From assembly GCF_900445255.1 (NCBI RefSeq), contig NZ_UAPU01000007.1:161001-225000 (forward strand): a stretch of DNA of 64,000 nucleotides. The letters run 5' to 3'. Of this stretch, positions 32,862-44,007 are shown piece after piece; positions within the stretch are counted from its first letter, which is position 1, and every line of letters begins with the position of its first letter. The notes under the pieces are model-generated. The model saw only the letters and a list, made by a program, of their open reading frames with translations. It was not told where the DNA came from and ran no database searches. Origin of the DNA: Anaerobiospirillum thomasii (lineage in GTDB: Bacteria > Pseudomonadota > Gammaproteobacteria > Enterobacterales > Succinivibrionaceae). The translations under genes were made by a program, and so were the position numbers.

Positions 32862-34751
32862 ATGCCTATGAAAAAATTAAGAGACGACATTACAGGCCTT
32901 AGAGCTATTGCTGTTATTTCTGTAACTCTTTTTCATATATGTCAAAGTCTTTTGCCAGACTTTAAATACATACAGGGCGGTTTTGTAGGCGTTGATATTT
33001 TCTTTGTAATATCAGGCTATCTTATGACCAGGATTATTATCTCAGGTCTTGATAAAAACTCTTTTTCCCTTTATGCCTTCTATACAAACCGCGCCAAAAG
33101 AATTGCTCCGGCCCTTTTAGTCACCATTATTTTAACGCTTTTAGTAGGCTATTTTATTTTAGGGACAGGCGATCTTAAACGTCTTGGCTATCAGGCTTTA
33201 TATGCCCTGCTTTTTGTTTCCAATATCTTTTTTGCCTCAAATACAGATTATTTTGCCAATGCCGCTTTAAATCAGCCTTTACTGCACACCTGGTCTCTAT
33301 CCGTTGAGTGGCAGTTTTATATTTTCTATCCTTTTGTGCTTATGCTCTGTCATAAGCATGTTAAAAAGGAGCATATAAAGCATATTATTTTATTTTTATG
33401 TATAGCTCTTGCCATCTTTGGTATTGTCTATACCCATATCAATGCCAAGGCATCATATTTCATGCTCTACTCACGTGCCTATGAAATGCTCTTTGGCGCT
33501 GTGGCCTTTTTCTATCCAATAAAGATAAAATCCATATCTCCACGTCTTATGGAGATTGCAGGTCTTATCCTTCTTGCCCTGTCTTTGTTCTTTGTCAATG
33601 AAGACAGCGGCTGGCCTACCATCTACTCACTGCTGCCATGTATCGGTACCTATATCTGTATTGCTGCCAATACAGATAAAACAGTGCTTGGCAATATAGT
33701 GCTGCAAAAGCTAGGTCTTTACTCCTACTCAATCTATCTTATTCACTGGCCTGTTATTGTCTTTGTCACACAGCTGGGCTTTGATGCCTTTGTGCTAAGT
33801 GTACTTGTTATTATCATGCTGCTCTCCTATGCTCTTTACCGCTCAGTTGAGACAAGGCGCAGCTATGGCTACAAGACTACAGCTATATATGCCATCTTTG
33901 GTGCCGCAGCCTTTGCCCTGACCATAAATGGCGGTGCCTGGCGCTTTAATCAGACTATTCCATCAGGCTCACTTTATGGCGGTAAAACCATTGATCATAC
34001 AGGTGATGAACTTGACCTTTACGGCCGCTCTGACAGACAGCCTGACTTTATTCTCACAGGCGACAGCTTTGCCAGACACTATACACGCAATATGCTGGAT
34101 AAAGGCGTTAATATCATAACTGTCTTTAAAGATGGCTGCTATTCCTATAAAAACTATGTAACACGCCGTCCTGAGGGTGTGGTGGATGAAAAATGTGCCA
34201 TACGCTATGAAAATATGCTAAAAACAGCACGCAAATATGCAGATCTGCCTATTGTCATAGGTCAGGACTGGGAGAGATATCAAAGAACTCTGGTGACACG
34301 TGATACACATGAATATGCAGGAGTTGAAAACTTCTACAAAGCTATCTTTGCCGATCTTAAAGCTTTGATTGAGGCCCTGCCTGAGCGTGAGATCTATGTT
34401 ATTTTAAATCCGGCTCAGCCTATTTTTGATATAGGCTCAACCTGTATGTTCATACAAAGAATGGACAATGCACTGTCCTCTCTACTTAAAAACACTCTGA
34501 CATGCTCACGCACCCGTCATCTGAAAACGCCTTTGATAAATGCCCATTTAAAGGCCGAGATAGGCAAATATAAAAATGTGCATGTCATTGATCCTAATGA
34601 GGCCATATGTGACAGTGAGGGTAACTGTCAGATCCTTACTAATGACTATATACCAGTGTTCCAGGATGGTCTGCACTACTCAATTACAGGCTCGGCTCCT
34701 GTAGTTGATCTTATCTTAAAGACTGTGCTCAAGGATAAATGGCAGCACTGA
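32862..34751 (+). CDS. AT3-SGNH acyltransferase (OafA-like)
   Basis: Membrane O-acyltransferase of 629 residues that probably acetylates a cell-surface polysaccharide such as O-antigen. The N-terminal acyltransferase-3 domain (~1-350) has LRAIAVISVTLFH, VDIFFVISGYLMT and about ten membrane segments, with HTWSLSVEWQFYIFYP. A periplasmic C-terminal SGNH domain follows (~370-629), with ILTGDSFARHY (block I, catalytic Ser) and DGLHYSITG (block V, Asp/His). ATG codons at 32862 and 32868 are both possible. It is transcribed alone, with no lipopolysaccharide genes next to it. Confidence 0.9.
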   Translation: MPMKKLRDDITGLRAIAVISVTLFHICQSLLPDFKYIQGGFVGVDIFFVISGYLMTRIIISGLDKNSFSLYAFYTNRAKRIAPALLVTIILTLLVGYFILGTGDLKRLGYQALYALLFVSNIFFASNTDYFANAALNQPLLHTWSLSVEWQFYIFYPFVLMLCHKHVKKEHIKHIILFLCIALAIFGIVYTHINAKASYFMLYSRAYEMLFGAVAFFYPIKIKSISPRLMEIAGLILLALSLFFVNEDSGWPTIYSLLPCIGTYICIAANTDKTVLGNIVLQKLGLYSYSIYLIHWPVIVFVTQLGFDAFVLSVLVIIMLLSYALYRSVETRRSYGYKTTAIYAIFGAAAFALTINGGAWRFNQTIPSGSLYGGKTIDHTGDELDLYGRSDRQPDFILTGDSFARHYTRNMLDKGVNIITVFKDGCYSYKNYVTRRPEGVVDEKCAIRYENMLKTARKYADLPIVIGQDWERYQRTLVTRDTHEYAGVENFYKAIFADLKALIEALPEREIYVILNPAQPIFDIGSTCMFIQRMDNALSSLLKNTLTCSRTRHLKTPLINAHLKAEIGKYKNVHVIDPNEAICDSEGNCQILTNDYIPVFQDGLHYSITGSAPVVDLILKTVLKDKWQH

Positions 34752-34758
34752 TACAAGG

Positions 34759-34788
34759 ATGCAGGATTTAATATCCTGCATTTTTTTT
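34759..34788 (+). terminator. Terminator of the acyltransferase gene
   Basis: An ATGCAGGAT stem (9 bp), 5-nt loop and eight T residues. Confidence 0.9.
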
Positions 34789-34859
34789 GTCTGCACAAAA
34801 AACACCACATACTGCTCTATAAAGATACAAAGAGCCATTTTTCTGCAACATACAGGTGC

Positions 34860-34895
34860 ATATTTTTGCAAAAACCTTAATAATTGCAAAAATAT
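34860..34895. promoter_or_regulatory. Inverted repeat upstream of leuA
   Basis: ATATTTTTGCAA (34860-34871) and its exact complement (34884-34895) are separated by 12 bp. A further TTTTTTGCAA half-site lies at 34935-34943. The geometry (half-sites about two helical turns apart) fits a dimeric or tetrameric regulator of the leucine operon; as RNA it could also form a hairpin. No leucine-rich leader peptide was found. Confidence 0.5.
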
Positions 34896-35026
34896 CTTAT
34901 TTAAAATCAACAACTTCGCTTTTTAAATTTTTATTTTTTGCAATTGAAAATTGTTTTTTTAAAAGGCCGCTTTTAATATATTTTTACCAACACAAAATAC
35001 ATATATAAGACATTAAAGGGGTATAT

Positions 35027-36580
35027 ATGAGCGGCAATGACAAAAATCGAGTGATTATTTTTGATACAACTCTGCGCGATGGTGAGCAGGCTCTACAGGC
35101 CTCACTTTCTGCCCGTCAGAAACTGCAGATTGCCCTGATGCTTGAGAATCTGGGTGTGGATGTAATCGAGGCAGGCTTTCCTGTTTCATCCCCTGGAGAT
35201 ATGGCCTCGGTGCGCGAGATTGGTCTTGCCCTGAAACATGCCATACCCTGCGGTCTGTCACGTGCCGTGGATAAGGATATTGATGCTGTCTATGAGGCAT
35301 TAAAGGATAGCCATCACTACAGAATTCATACCTTTATTGCAACATCTGCCATACATGTGCAAGATAAGCTTAAAAAAGATTTTTCAGACGTGGTACAGAT
35401 GGCTGTACGCGCTGTAAAAAGAGCTCGCAATTACACAGATGATGTTGAGTTTTCCTGTGAAGATGCCGGCCGTACCCCTATTGATCATCTCTGCCGCATG
35501 GTTGAGGCTGCCATTGATGCAGGTGCCGGCACGGTAAATATTCCAGATACCGTAGGCTACACACTGCCTCAGGAGTTTGGCGGCATTATAAAAACCTTGT
35601 TTGACAGAGTACCTAATATTGACAAGGCTGTCATCTCTGTACACTGCCATAACGATCTGGGTATGGCCACAGCCAATTCACTTACAGCACTTGAATATGG
35701 CGCAAGACAGATTGAATGTACTGTAAACGGTCTTGGTGAGAGAGCCGGCAACTGCTCGCTTGAGGAGGTGGCCATGGCTATAAAGACACGCTCTAAATAC
35801 TTTGAGGGGCTGTATACCAATATTGTAGCTACCAATATAGCAAGAGCAAGTCAGGTGGTATCTGGCATCTGCAATGAGCCAGTACCATCACACAAGGCCA
35901 TTGTCGGATCAAATGCCTTCTCCCACAGCTCAGGCATACATCAGGATGGTGTACTTAAAAACCGTGAAACCTATGAAATTATCACCCCTGAGTCTGTAGG
36001 CTTTAAAGACAATAATATGCATATGACAGCAAGATCGGGGCGCCATATGATTAAAGCCTGTTTAAAGAATTTAGGCTATCAGGATGATACCTATGATTTG
36101 GACAGCATCTATCAGAGATTTTTAAAGCTTGCAGATAAAAAGGGTCAGGTCTTTGACTATGATCTTGAGGCCCTGCTCTTTTTCTCTGAGGATGATGACG
36201 AGGCTCAGTTTGGCCTGTTAGGTCTTAATGTGGTGGCAGGAGATAAAAATATCATACCAACAGCCTCAGTCAAACTGCGCGTAGGCAAACGCACGCGCAT
36301 TGATGCCGGAACAGGCAACGGCCCTATTGATGCAGTGTACAACTGTATTACCCGTTTAACCAGAATTGATGCCTCTTTAACCTCATTTAATATAAATGCC
36401 AAGGGCGAGGGTATGAATGCCCAGGGTCAGGTTGATGTTGATGTGCTCTATGAGGGCAGACAGTATCATGGCAAAGGTCTGTCAACAGACGTCATAGAGG
36501 CTGCGGCTTTGGCTCTGATTAATGCCTACAACAGTGTCTACAGAGCCAAAATCATACATACAAAAGAGAATAAGGAGTAA
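35027..36580 (+). CDS. leuA: 2-isopropylmalate synthase
   Basis: Condenses acetyl-CoA with 2-ketoisovalerate, the first committed step of leucine synthesis; 517 residues. The catalytic barrel has [10 protein letters not shown] at the N-terminus, [14 protein letters not shown] segment, [14 protein letters not shown] (metal-binding histidines) and [14 protein letters not shown]. The C-terminal regulatory domain responsible for leucine feedback follows (from ~390). Full-length, with an AGGGG ribosome binding site. First of the leuABCD operon. Confidence 0.97.
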   Translation: MSGNDKNRVIIFDTTLRDGEQALQASLSARQKLQIALMLENLGVDVIEAGFPVSSPGDMASVREIGLALKHAIPCGLSRAVDKDIDAVYEALKDSHHYRIHTFIATSAIHVQDKLKKDFSDVVQMAVRAVKRARNYTDDVEFSCEDAGRTPIDHLCRMVEAAIDAGAGTVNIPDTVGYTLPQEFGGIIKTLFDRVPNIDKAVISVHCHNDLGMATANSLTALEYGARQIECTVNGLGERAGNCSLEEVAMAIKTRSKYFEGLYTNIVATNIARASQVVSGICNEPVPSHKAIVGSNAFSHSSGIHQDGVLKNRETYEIITPESVGFKDNNMHMTARSGRHMIKACLKNLGYQDDTYDLDSIYQRFLKLADKKGQVFDYDLEALLFFSEDDDEAQFGLLGLNVVAGDKNIIPTASVKLRVGKRTRIDAGTGNGPIDAVYNCITRLTRIDASLTSFNINAKGEGMNAQGQVDVDVLYEGRQYHGKGLSTDVIEAAALALINAYNSVYRAKIIHTKENKE

Positions 36581-37681
<1,101 letters not shown>

Positions 37682-37698
37682 AGTGCAAGGTAGATAAA

Positions 37699-39099
37699 AT
37701 GGCAAAGACTTTATATGAAAAAGTATTTGATGCCCATGTGGTATTTCACAATAAAGGCGAACTGCCTACCCTTTTTGTCGACAGACATCTTATACATGAG
37801 GTGACATCCCCTCAGGCCTTTTCAGGTCTTGATCTTGCAGGTCGCAAAGTAAGACGCCCCGATCTTACTCTTGCCACCATGGATCATGATGTTTCAACCA
37901 AGACGCAGAGCCTTGATGCCTGCTCGGCTATGGCAAGGGCGCAGATTGAAACCTTAATTGACAATACCAAAAAGCATGATGTCACTTTATTTGCCTTGGG
38001 CGATGACAATCAGGGTATTGTCCATATCATAGGTCCGCAGGTGGGCTTTACATTGCCAGGCACCACCCTTGTGTGTGGCGATTCGCACACAGCAACTCAT
38101 GGTGCCTTTGGAGCCCTGGCCTTTGGTATAGGCACTTCAGAGGTTGAGCATGTGCTGGCTACACAGACTATAAAGCAGGGGCGATTAAAGACCATGCTTA
38201 TAAAGTGTAATGGCTCGTTGCAAAAAGGCGTGTATGCCAAGGATCTTATTCTTTATATCATAGGCAGATTAACAACAGCAGGCGGCACCGGCTATTGTGT
38301 TGAATTTGCAGGTCAGGCCATTGACGAGATGTCAATGGAGGGGCGTATGACCCTATCCAACATGGCCATAGAATTTGGCGCCAAGGCCGGCATGATTGCC
38401 CCGGATAAGACTACCTTTGAGTATTTAAAAAACCGTATGTATGCGCCAAAAGGTGAGGAGTTTGACAAAGCCTGTGCTGCCTGGTCGCAGCTTAAATCCG
38501 ATGAAGATGCTGTTTTTGACAAAGTTGTAGAGATAGATGCCTCAATAATTGAGCCACAGGTAACCTATGGTACCAATCCAGGTCAGGTATGTGCCATAAC
38601 CCAGAATGTGCCCTATGAGAGCGATTTTAGCGATGATGTGGTTAAAAAATCGCTGCTTGATGCCCTTAGCTACATTGATTTAAAACAGGGACAGAGTTTA
38701 ACTGAGGCCAAAGTTGATCTTGTCTTTATAGGCTCATGCACCAATGGCCGTATTGAGGATTTCAGAGAGGCCGCCAGGGTTTTAAAGGGCCGCAAAATTG
38801 CTCCGCATGTTACAGCACTGGCTGTACCTGGCTCAATGTGGGTTAAAAAGCAGGCTGAGTCTGAAGGACTTGATGTCATCTTTAAAGATGCAGGATTTGA
38901 GTGGCGCCTGCCAGGCTGCTCTATGTGTCTTGCCATGAATGATGACAAGGCTCCTGAGGGCTCACGAGTGGCCTCAACTTCAAACCGTAATTTTGTAGGC
39001 CGTCAGGGTAAGGGCGCAAGAACCCATCTTATGAGTCCTGCCACTGCAGCCGCCTGTGCCATAAAAGGTTACATAGCTGATGTAAGAGAGTATCTGTAA
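37699..39099 (+). CDS. leuC: 3-isopropylmalate dehydratase, large subunit
   Basis: Aconitase-family subunit of 466 residues carrying the [4Fe-4S] cluster for isomerisation of 2- to 3-isopropylmalate. Cluster ligands are visible in [13 protein letters not shown] and [40 protein letters not shown] is the characteristic N-terminal stretch (shown here in part: [12 protein letters not shown]). It works as a heterodimer with LeuD, whose gene follows by 1 bp. Confidence 0.97.
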   Translation: MAKTLYEKVFDAHVVFHNKGELPTLFVDRHLIHEVTSPQAFSGLDLAGRKVRRPDLTLATMDHDVSTKTQSLDACSAMARAQIETLIDNTKKHDVTLFALGDDNQGIVHIIGPQVGFTLPGTTLVCGDSHTATHGAFGALAFGIGTSEVEHVLATQTIKQGRLKTMLIKCNGSLQKGVYAKDLILYIIGRLTTAGGTGYCVEFAGQAIDEMSMEGRMTLSNMAIEFGAKAGMIAPDKTTFEYLKNRMYAPKGEEFDKACAAWSQLKSDEDAVFDKVVEIDASIIEPQVTYGTNPGQVCAITQNVPYESDFSDDVVKKSLLDALSYIDLKQGQSLTEAKVDLVFIGSCTNGRIEDFREAARVLKGRKIAPHVTALAVPGSMWVKKQAESEGLDVIFKDAGFEWRLPGCSMCLAMNDDKAPEGSRVASTSNRNFVGRQGKGARTHLMSPATAAACAIKGYIADVREYL

Positions 39100-39100
39100 T

Positions 39101-39715
39101 ATGGAAAAGTTTGTAGAGCATGAAGGCGTGGCTGTAGCCATAGATGCGGCCAATATTGATACAGATCAGATTATACCAAAGCAGTTTTTACTTGCTGTAA
39201 GCCGCAGAGGCTTTGGTGTGCATCTGTTTCATGATCTGCGCTATCTTGATGATAAAGAGCAGATCTTAAATGAAGATTTCAATCTTAATAAAAAGGAATT
39301 TGCAGGAGCCAGCATACTGGTGGCACGAGATAATTTTGGCAACGGCTCCTCTCGTGAGCATGCGCCATGGGCTTTGATGGACTATGGCTTTAGAGCCATC
39401 ATTGCTCCATCCTTTGCCGATATCTTTAATAACAATGCTCTTGGCAACGGCCTTTTGACCGTGGTTTTAAAAGAGCATGAAGTTGATACTATTTTCAAGT
39501 GCATAGATAAAAATCCAGGCCTTAAAATTAAGATTAATCTTGAGACCTGCAAGGTTTATATTGAAGATTATATCTTTGATTTTTCTCTTGACCCTTTCAG
39601 ACGCCACTGTCTGCTGCAGGGGCTTGATGCCATCTCACTGACTTTACAGAATGAAGATAAGATTAAGGACTTTGAGAGCAAATGTGTGCCATCCTATATA
39701 GCTCTTGATAAGTAA
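39101..39715 (+). CDS. leuD: 3-isopropylmalate dehydratase, small subunit
   Basis: Partner of LeuC, 204 residues. DTDQIIPKQFL, DNFGNGSSREHAPWAL (substrate-binding loop) and IIAPSFADIFNNNALGNGLL are diagnostic. Last gene of the operon; a terminator follows. Confidence 0.97.
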   Translation: MEKFVEHEGVAVAIDAANIDTDQIIPKQFLLAVSRRGFGVHLFHDLRYLDDKEQILNEDFNLNKKEFAGASILVARDNFGNGSSREHAPWALMDYGFRAIIAPSFADIFNNNALGNGLLTVVLKEHEVDTIFKCIDKNPGLKIKINLETCKVYIEDYIFDFSLDPFRRHCLLQGLDAISLTLQNEDKIKDFESKCVPSYIALDK

Positions 39716-39732
39716 AAGACAAGATCCAAAAT

Positions 39733-39765
39733 AAGGCCTCATATTGTCACAATATGGGGCCTTTT
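39733..39765 (+). terminator. Terminator of leuABCD
   Basis: A 13-bp AAGGCCTCATATT stem with one wobble and a 5-nt loop, ending in TTTT. Confidence 0.85.
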
Positions 39766-39920
39766 AAAAAAACCTGCCTTATTAATCCAAGCAGCTACAG
39801 AAGACTTTTTACAATTAGATTAAAAAGATCTACTTTTAGATAGCAAATTTGTGGCTATTTTAAGTATGTGACATCTAAAAGAGTATAATCAAGCTGTACA
39901 CACATAATAAGGATCTAGCC

Positions 39921-40952
39921 ATGCAAGATATCTACTCTCAAAATCCACGACTTTTTAGAATTAAAAATGCCTCTGGCATGAGTGTTACCGTTATGGACTG
40001 GGGTGCCACTTTAATTTCCATTAAGGTGCCAATGACCGACGGCTCCATGCGAGAGACCCTGCTTGGTCTTAAAAATGCCAGCGACTGGAAAGATCAGACC
40101 TGCTATTTCAATGCCACCATTGGCCGATATGCCAATCGCATTGCCAATTCAAACTTTACCTTAGGATTTAAAAACTACACTCTTGCAAGCCATGACAGAC
40201 ATACACTGCACGGAGGTATAGATGGCTTTGATAAAAGACGCTTTGAGGTCATTGATATAAAGGACAATGCCATAACCCTGACCTTGCACTCAGCAGATGG
40301 CGATCAGGGCTTTCCTGGCAATTATGATCTTATTGTCTGCTACAGCCTTAACGATGACAATACACTAAGAGTTGACTATAAAGGTATGTGTGATGCTCCA
40401 TGCCCATCATGTATTACCAATCATGCCTACTTCAATTTAAATGGCTATAACTCAAGTATTTTAAATCATACCCTGTATTTAAACTCACATGCCTTCCTTG
40501 AACTTGATGATAGCGCCATTCCAACCGGCAAGGTTCTTTACACCAAGGATCACAGTGCTTTTGATTTTTCAAAGGAGAAAAAGATCGGTCTTGATTTTAT
40601 GAATCATGCCCAGATGATCTCAGCCCGCGGCTATGATCACCCATATCTTAGAGATGGTGAGCCTTGCGAGGCCTTTGCCCGTGCCACTTCTGATGATGGC
40701 AAACTTACCATGGAAGTCTTTAGTGATTATCCGGCCTTTCAGTTCTATACAGGTAACTATATACACGCCGGCAACGATATCATTGCCCGTGATGACAATC
40801 AGGTTTATGCCAATCAGTCTGGTTTCTGCCTTGAGCCTGAGTACTATCCTGACAGCGTACACCTGCCAGATTTTGCTTCTGTCAACCCTATTGTCGATCA
40901 GCACAATCCACTTGAAAAGTTTATTGCCTATCGCTTTAGCGCCAGATCATAA
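39921..40952 (+). CDS. galM: Aldose 1-epimerase (mutarotase)
   Basis: Interconverts alpha and beta anomers of hexoses; 343 residues. GATLISIKVP near the start, GRYANRIANSNF, HTLHGGIDGFDKRRF (catalytic His region), ITNHAYFNLNG (second catalytic His), RGYDHPYLRD and GFCLEPEYYPDSVH (catalytic Glu) are all present. GGATC precedes the ATG. Monocistronic with its own terminator; no other galactose genes are adjacent. Confidence 0.95.
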   Translation: MQDIYSQNPRLFRIKNASGMSVTVMDWGATLISIKVPMTDGSMRETLLGLKNASDWKDQTCYFNATIGRYANRIANSNFTLGFKNYTLASHDRHTLHGGIDGFDKRRFEVIDIKDNAITLTLHSADGDQGFPGNYDLIVCYSLNDDNTLRVDYKGMCDAPCPSCITNHAYFNLNGYNSSILNHTLYLNSHAFLELDDSAIPTGKVLYTKDHSAFDFSKEKKIGLDFMNHAQMISARGYDHPYLRDGEPCEAFARATSDDGKLTMEVFSDYPAFQFYTGNYIHAGNDIIARDDNQVYANQSGFCLEPEYYPDSVHLPDFASVNPIVDQHNPLEKFIAYRFSARS

Positions 40953-40972
40953 ATTCAATTTAAATACACCGC

Positions 40973-40999
40973 AAAAAGGTCGCCTTCCGCGGCCTTTTT
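40973..40999 (+). terminator. Terminator of galM
   Basis: An AAAAAGGTCGC stem (11 bp with one wobble), 5-nt loop, ending in TTTTT. Confidence 0.88.
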
Positions 41000-41265
41000 A
41001 ATGTTCCTGCATCAGATAGATGAATATTATTTTTATACATGAGCTTTAAAAAGTTACTGATAATTAGTATATACGTTACTCTTCTTCTAAAAATCATATG
41101 ATATGCATAACATAAATTTTTACATTAAAAACAATTTTAAACGCATAAAACTTTGCAAGTGAAAAGAATATAAGGCTCTACAAAAATATGCATATTAGTC
41201 TGTGATCTAGTCCATAGCTTTAACATTTATATACAAAAACTACTGTACTGATTAGAAAAATGCGC

Positions 41266-41271
41266 TATAAT
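41266..41271 (+). promoter_or_regulatory. -10 box of the small-RNA candidate
   Basis: A consensus TATAAT in an otherwise gene-free region. The -35 region at 17-bp spacing reads CTGTAC, only a partial match. Confidence 0.5.
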
Positions 41272-41277
41272 GGAGTC

Positions 41278-41369
41278 CTATACATTTGTATTATCCTTAT
41301 TTGTTGATTAATGTTAAGATTTCTTAACATTTTTAGGGTCATATGGCTGATCTATATGACCCTTTTTTT
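41278..41369 (+). ncRNA. Candidate small RNA (~92 nt)
   Basis: A self-contained transcription unit in a 550-bp gap between galM and the chemotaxis cluster. A TATAAT box precedes it. The RNA would hold a 10-bp hairpin (AATGTTAAGA, 41310-41331) and end in a second stem (AGGGTCATAT, 41335-41363) with a seven-T tail, a classic Rho-independent terminator. There is no ORF of note inside. The layout (5' unstructured part, hairpin, terminator) resembles Hfq-type regulators, but it does not match a family I recognise. Confidence 0.55.
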
Positions 41370-41469
41370 CTATCCTAAACTCCACAAAAGCTTTACATTT
41401 GTAATGTATACATAAAAACTACAGACAAAAAGTAGCACAAATTATCTTTTTTAATGGTATTTTTAGAAC

Positions 41470-41499
41470 TAAGAAAAAGGCCACTTATTAATGGCCTTT
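41470..41499 (-). terminator. Terminator of the chemotaxis/flagellar cluster
   Basis: A minus-strand AAAGGCCA/TGGCCTTT stem followed by TTCTT, 5 bp past the DUF2802 gene. Confidence 0.75.
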
Positions 41500-41503
41500 A
41501 TTA

Positions 41504-42223
41504 TTATCTGTTCTTCGAGATAAGACTTTTTGATGAGCCCATGCCATAGGCATTGCGCGCTTTGCGTCCTGCCACCTTGTGGGCCGATGGCAGTGGCTGT
41601 GTAAAGCTCATATCTTCCTGCACCTGAATCTGTACTGGCTCTGCTGCAGCCTCCTTGACCTGCTCTTTTGCAGCAGTGGCTGCTGCGGCGGCAGTGGCGG
41701 CAGCGGCGGCTGCAGCGGCGGCTGCAGCCTCTTTCTTTTCTTTGAGCATTTCTTTTTTGGTAACAGCAAAGAGCATTTCAAGCTCGGTTGGATTTAAATT
41801 GGTACGCCTGGCTACCTCTTCTTGTGTCATCCCCTTTCTGATAAGAGCTGTAGCCTGTTTTATGGCCTGACTCTCAGGGGTGTTCTGCACAATAAGCTTC
41901 TGCTGTTCTTCCTGCTTGTTATCAAGACGTGAGAGTTTTTTCTTTAAAGCCTCATAGGAATCAATAATATCATCCTGGTTTTTAGCCAGATATGAAACTG
42001 TTTTCTGAGTATTGGATAACTTGCTGTTGAGATTGGAGAGCTCAGCTGTAAGCTGATCTATGGTGGCGTTTTGAATGGTAATCTTGGAGTTTAAATCCTC
42101 AATGGTACTTTCAAGCGCAGATGTCCGTCTTGCACTCAAGACGAAGGATACCAGAATCAGGAGCAGTAAAAATACTCCTCCTGATGCTAAAGATATAAGT
42201 AGAAGATCAACAAATGATAACAT
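41504..42223 (-). CDS. DUF2802 protein of the chemotaxis cluster
   Basis: A 239-residue protein with one N-terminal membrane segment (~8-30), a coiled-coil stretch (~35-105), then a helix-turn-helix-like DUF2802 core (GMTQEEVARRTNLNPTELEM, ~131-150). A long alanine-rich tract (~165-190, AAAAAAAAAAAATAAAAATA) follows and is encoded by mixed GCN codons in a GC-rich patch at about 41.66-41.73 kb. The same family sits downstream of cheW in Vibrio, Shewanella and Pseudomonas. Function unknown; a role in polar flagellum or chemotaxis organisation is suggested by context only. Confidence 0.82.
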   Translation of the reverse strand: MLSFVDLLLISLASGGVFLLLLILVSFVLSARRTSALESTIEDLNSKITIQNATIDQLTAELSNLNSKLSNTQKTVSYLAKNQDDIIDSYEALKKKLSRLDNKQEEQQKLIVQNTPESQAIKQATALIRKGMTQEEVARRTNLNPTELEMLFAVTKKEMLKEKKEAAAAAAAAAAATAAAAATAAKEQVKEAAAEPVQIQVQEDMSFTQPLPSAHKVAGRKARNAYGMGSSKSLISKNR

Positions 42224-42256
42224 TCAACTATTTCTTACTCTGATCTGTTATAGATG

Positions 42257-42763
42257 TTAGAGATTGGCTACTTCATGCCACTCTTCATCGGTAAGCAGTT
42301 TGTTGAGATCAATAAGGATAAGCAGATCTTCATTGCGATTGCACACACCACGGATAAACTTGGCGCTCTCCTCAGTACCAACATTTGGAGTATCGTCAAT
42401 ATCAGCAGTGTTAAGGTCTACTACCTCTGCTACAGAATCAACTAAAATGCCGATTACCTGCTTTTCAGACTCTATGATCATAATACGAGTATTATCGGAA
42501 ACCTCGGCAGCAGGCAGACCAAAACGCATTCTTGTGTCAATAACAGTAACAACGTTACCACGAAGATTGATAATACCAAGAACATAAGATGGTGCACCAG
42601 GTACAGGAGCGATGTCACTGTAACGCAGCACTTCACGTACCTGCATTACATTTACACCGTAGATTTCCTTGTCAAGCTGGAATGTTACCCAGCGCAGTAA
42701 TTCACCCTGCTTCTCTCCATTGAGTACAATTGGTCCAGATGTCATCTCTTTTTCTTCTGCCAT
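42257..42763 (-). CDS. cheW: Chemotaxis coupling protein CheW
   Basis: Links chemoreceptors to the CheA kinase in the polar signalling array; 168 residues. FQLDKEIYGVNVMQVREVLR, GAPSYVLGIINLRGNVVTVID and VEV-type C-terminal segments (VDSVAEVVDL) are standard CheW. GAGGAA precedes the ATG. A short gap of 83 bp separates it from parP. Confidence 0.96.
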   Translation of the reverse strand: MAEEKEMTSGPIVLNGEKQGELLRWVTFQLDKEIYGVNVMQVREVLRYSDIAPVPGAPSYVLGIINLRGNVVTVIDTRMRFGLPAAEVSDNTRIMIIESEKQVIGILVDSVAEVVDLNTADIDDTPNVGTEESAKFIRGVCNRNEDLLILIDLNKLLTDEEWHEVANL

Positions 42764-42846
42764 TTTTAATATTCCTCAGCGTATGTAAAGCTTTATAAGC
42801 CTATTGTACAATAATTATATATAGTTTCGCTAAATATAGCTAAAAA

Positions 42847-43986
42847 TCAAGATATATCTCCAAATTTCTCCTTGAGCTTGCCAAAGTCCATGCCCTTTTC
42901 AAACAGAGAAATAAGAGCTTCAACATGTAAAAGAGCGCACATCTGATCCTTTACAATGCCTGCAAGCCATGGGCGGGAACCTGCGTTGACACGCCACTTG
43001 ACCTGTGAGCGCTTTAAGGTTCTGTTTCCCTCAAGCACATCGCAACCCAAAGCCCAGTTGGATCTTGATAGAGATATTAAATAAGGATATCTGTCTGGGC
43101 TCTCGCCGATCTCGGGCTTTACCCATAACAGTGTATCTACAATATTAATCTTGTCACCGCGGCAATCAGTCATACCCATGTACCATGCAGGTTTGCCAAA
43201 TATCTGAGTTATCTTGCCACATTCAATTATATTGCCAAGATCGATAAGCGGTACAGCAAATCTGACACCCTGTACTGTAAAGAATAGAGTCTGAAATTCC
43301 TCTTCAGTGTGTATATTCTCCCAGTTGTCAGGATCGTATTTGCTCTTGGCAGCCTCCTGTGTCTGAGTCTGTGTCTCCTGCACAGTATCGGTATTGTGTG
43401 CTACAGACAGTGAAGCCTCCCACTGAGCGGCCTCAAGTGCCTCCTGCTCAAGAGCTACAGCCTTATTAGTTGCCACCTGTGCTGCTGTTTCAACCTTTGG
43501 TGCAACCTCAGTATCACTCTTGACTTCCTGTACAGTCTCAACTGCACTTTCCTCTACAGTCTCAACTACAGTTTCACTCTTTTGGGCTGTGTCTGTGTCA
43601 GTCTTGGTATCTGCAACTGTCTGTGTTGGAACCTGTGTCTGTACAGCTACCTCAACTACTGGCTCACTGACCTGGGTTTTAGTGTCTTGTGCGACAATAA
43701 CATCAGCCTTGTGCTCATCAACACTCTCAAGTAAAGTCTGCAGTGATTTTGGAGCTGACAGAGTTATAGTCTGTGTCTGATAGGCAGGTGCGCTCTGTAC
43801 CTCTTCTTGCAGCTGCATCTGCATGACAGGCTCCTGAGCGGCTGTCTCCTGCACAGCAGGCTGCTCTGCATCTGCGTGCTCCTTGGCACTTTGCTCATAA
43901 TTATCTTCATCTTCAGGATCAGTGAGCATCTGCCTGAAATAGGCAAGGAGGGTTTCTTCTTCTTTTATCTGATGCTTTAATGACAT
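42847..43986 (-). CDS. parP: ParP-like CheW-domain protein
   Basis: A 379-residue protein with a long, low-complexity Gln/Glu/Thr/Val-rich N-terminal region (~30-215, repeated VETV, TQTQ motifs) and a C-terminal CheW-like (AIF) domain (~225-370: FFTVQGVRFAVPLIDLGNII, YMGMTDCRGDKINIVDTLLW). In Vibrio, ParP couples CheA arrays to the pole and prevents their dissociation, working with the ParA-like ParC encoded next to it. The same gene order (parC-parP-cheW) here supports the assignment. The N-terminal region is probably disordered and variable. Confidence 0.85.
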   Translation of the reverse strand: MSLKHQIKEEETLLAYFRQMLTDPEDEDNYEQSAKEHADAEQPAVQETAAQEPVMQMQLQEEVQSAPAYQTQTITLSAPKSLQTLLESVDEHKADVIVAQDTKTQVSEPVVEVAVQTQVPTQTVADTKTDTDTAQKSETVVETVEESAVETVQEVKSDTEVAPKVETAAQVATNKAVALEQEALEAAQWEASLSVAHNTDTVQETQTQTQEAAKSKYDPDNWENIHTEEEFQTLFFTVQGVRFAVPLIDLGNIIECGKITQIFGKPAWYMGMTDCRGDKINIVDTLLWVKPEIGESPDRYPYLISLSRSNWALGCDVLEGNRTLKRSQVKWRVNAGSRPWLAGIVKDQMCALLHVEALISLFEKGMDFGKLKEKFGDIS

Positions 43987-44007
43987 TATGCTAATTCCAA
44001 ATTCCTA

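Noticed and set aside
34789..35026. Leucine attenuator with leader peptide upstream of leuA
   Set aside because: No short ORF with consecutive leucine codons was found; only the palindromic repeat and a weak CAATT/AATTG hairpin are present.
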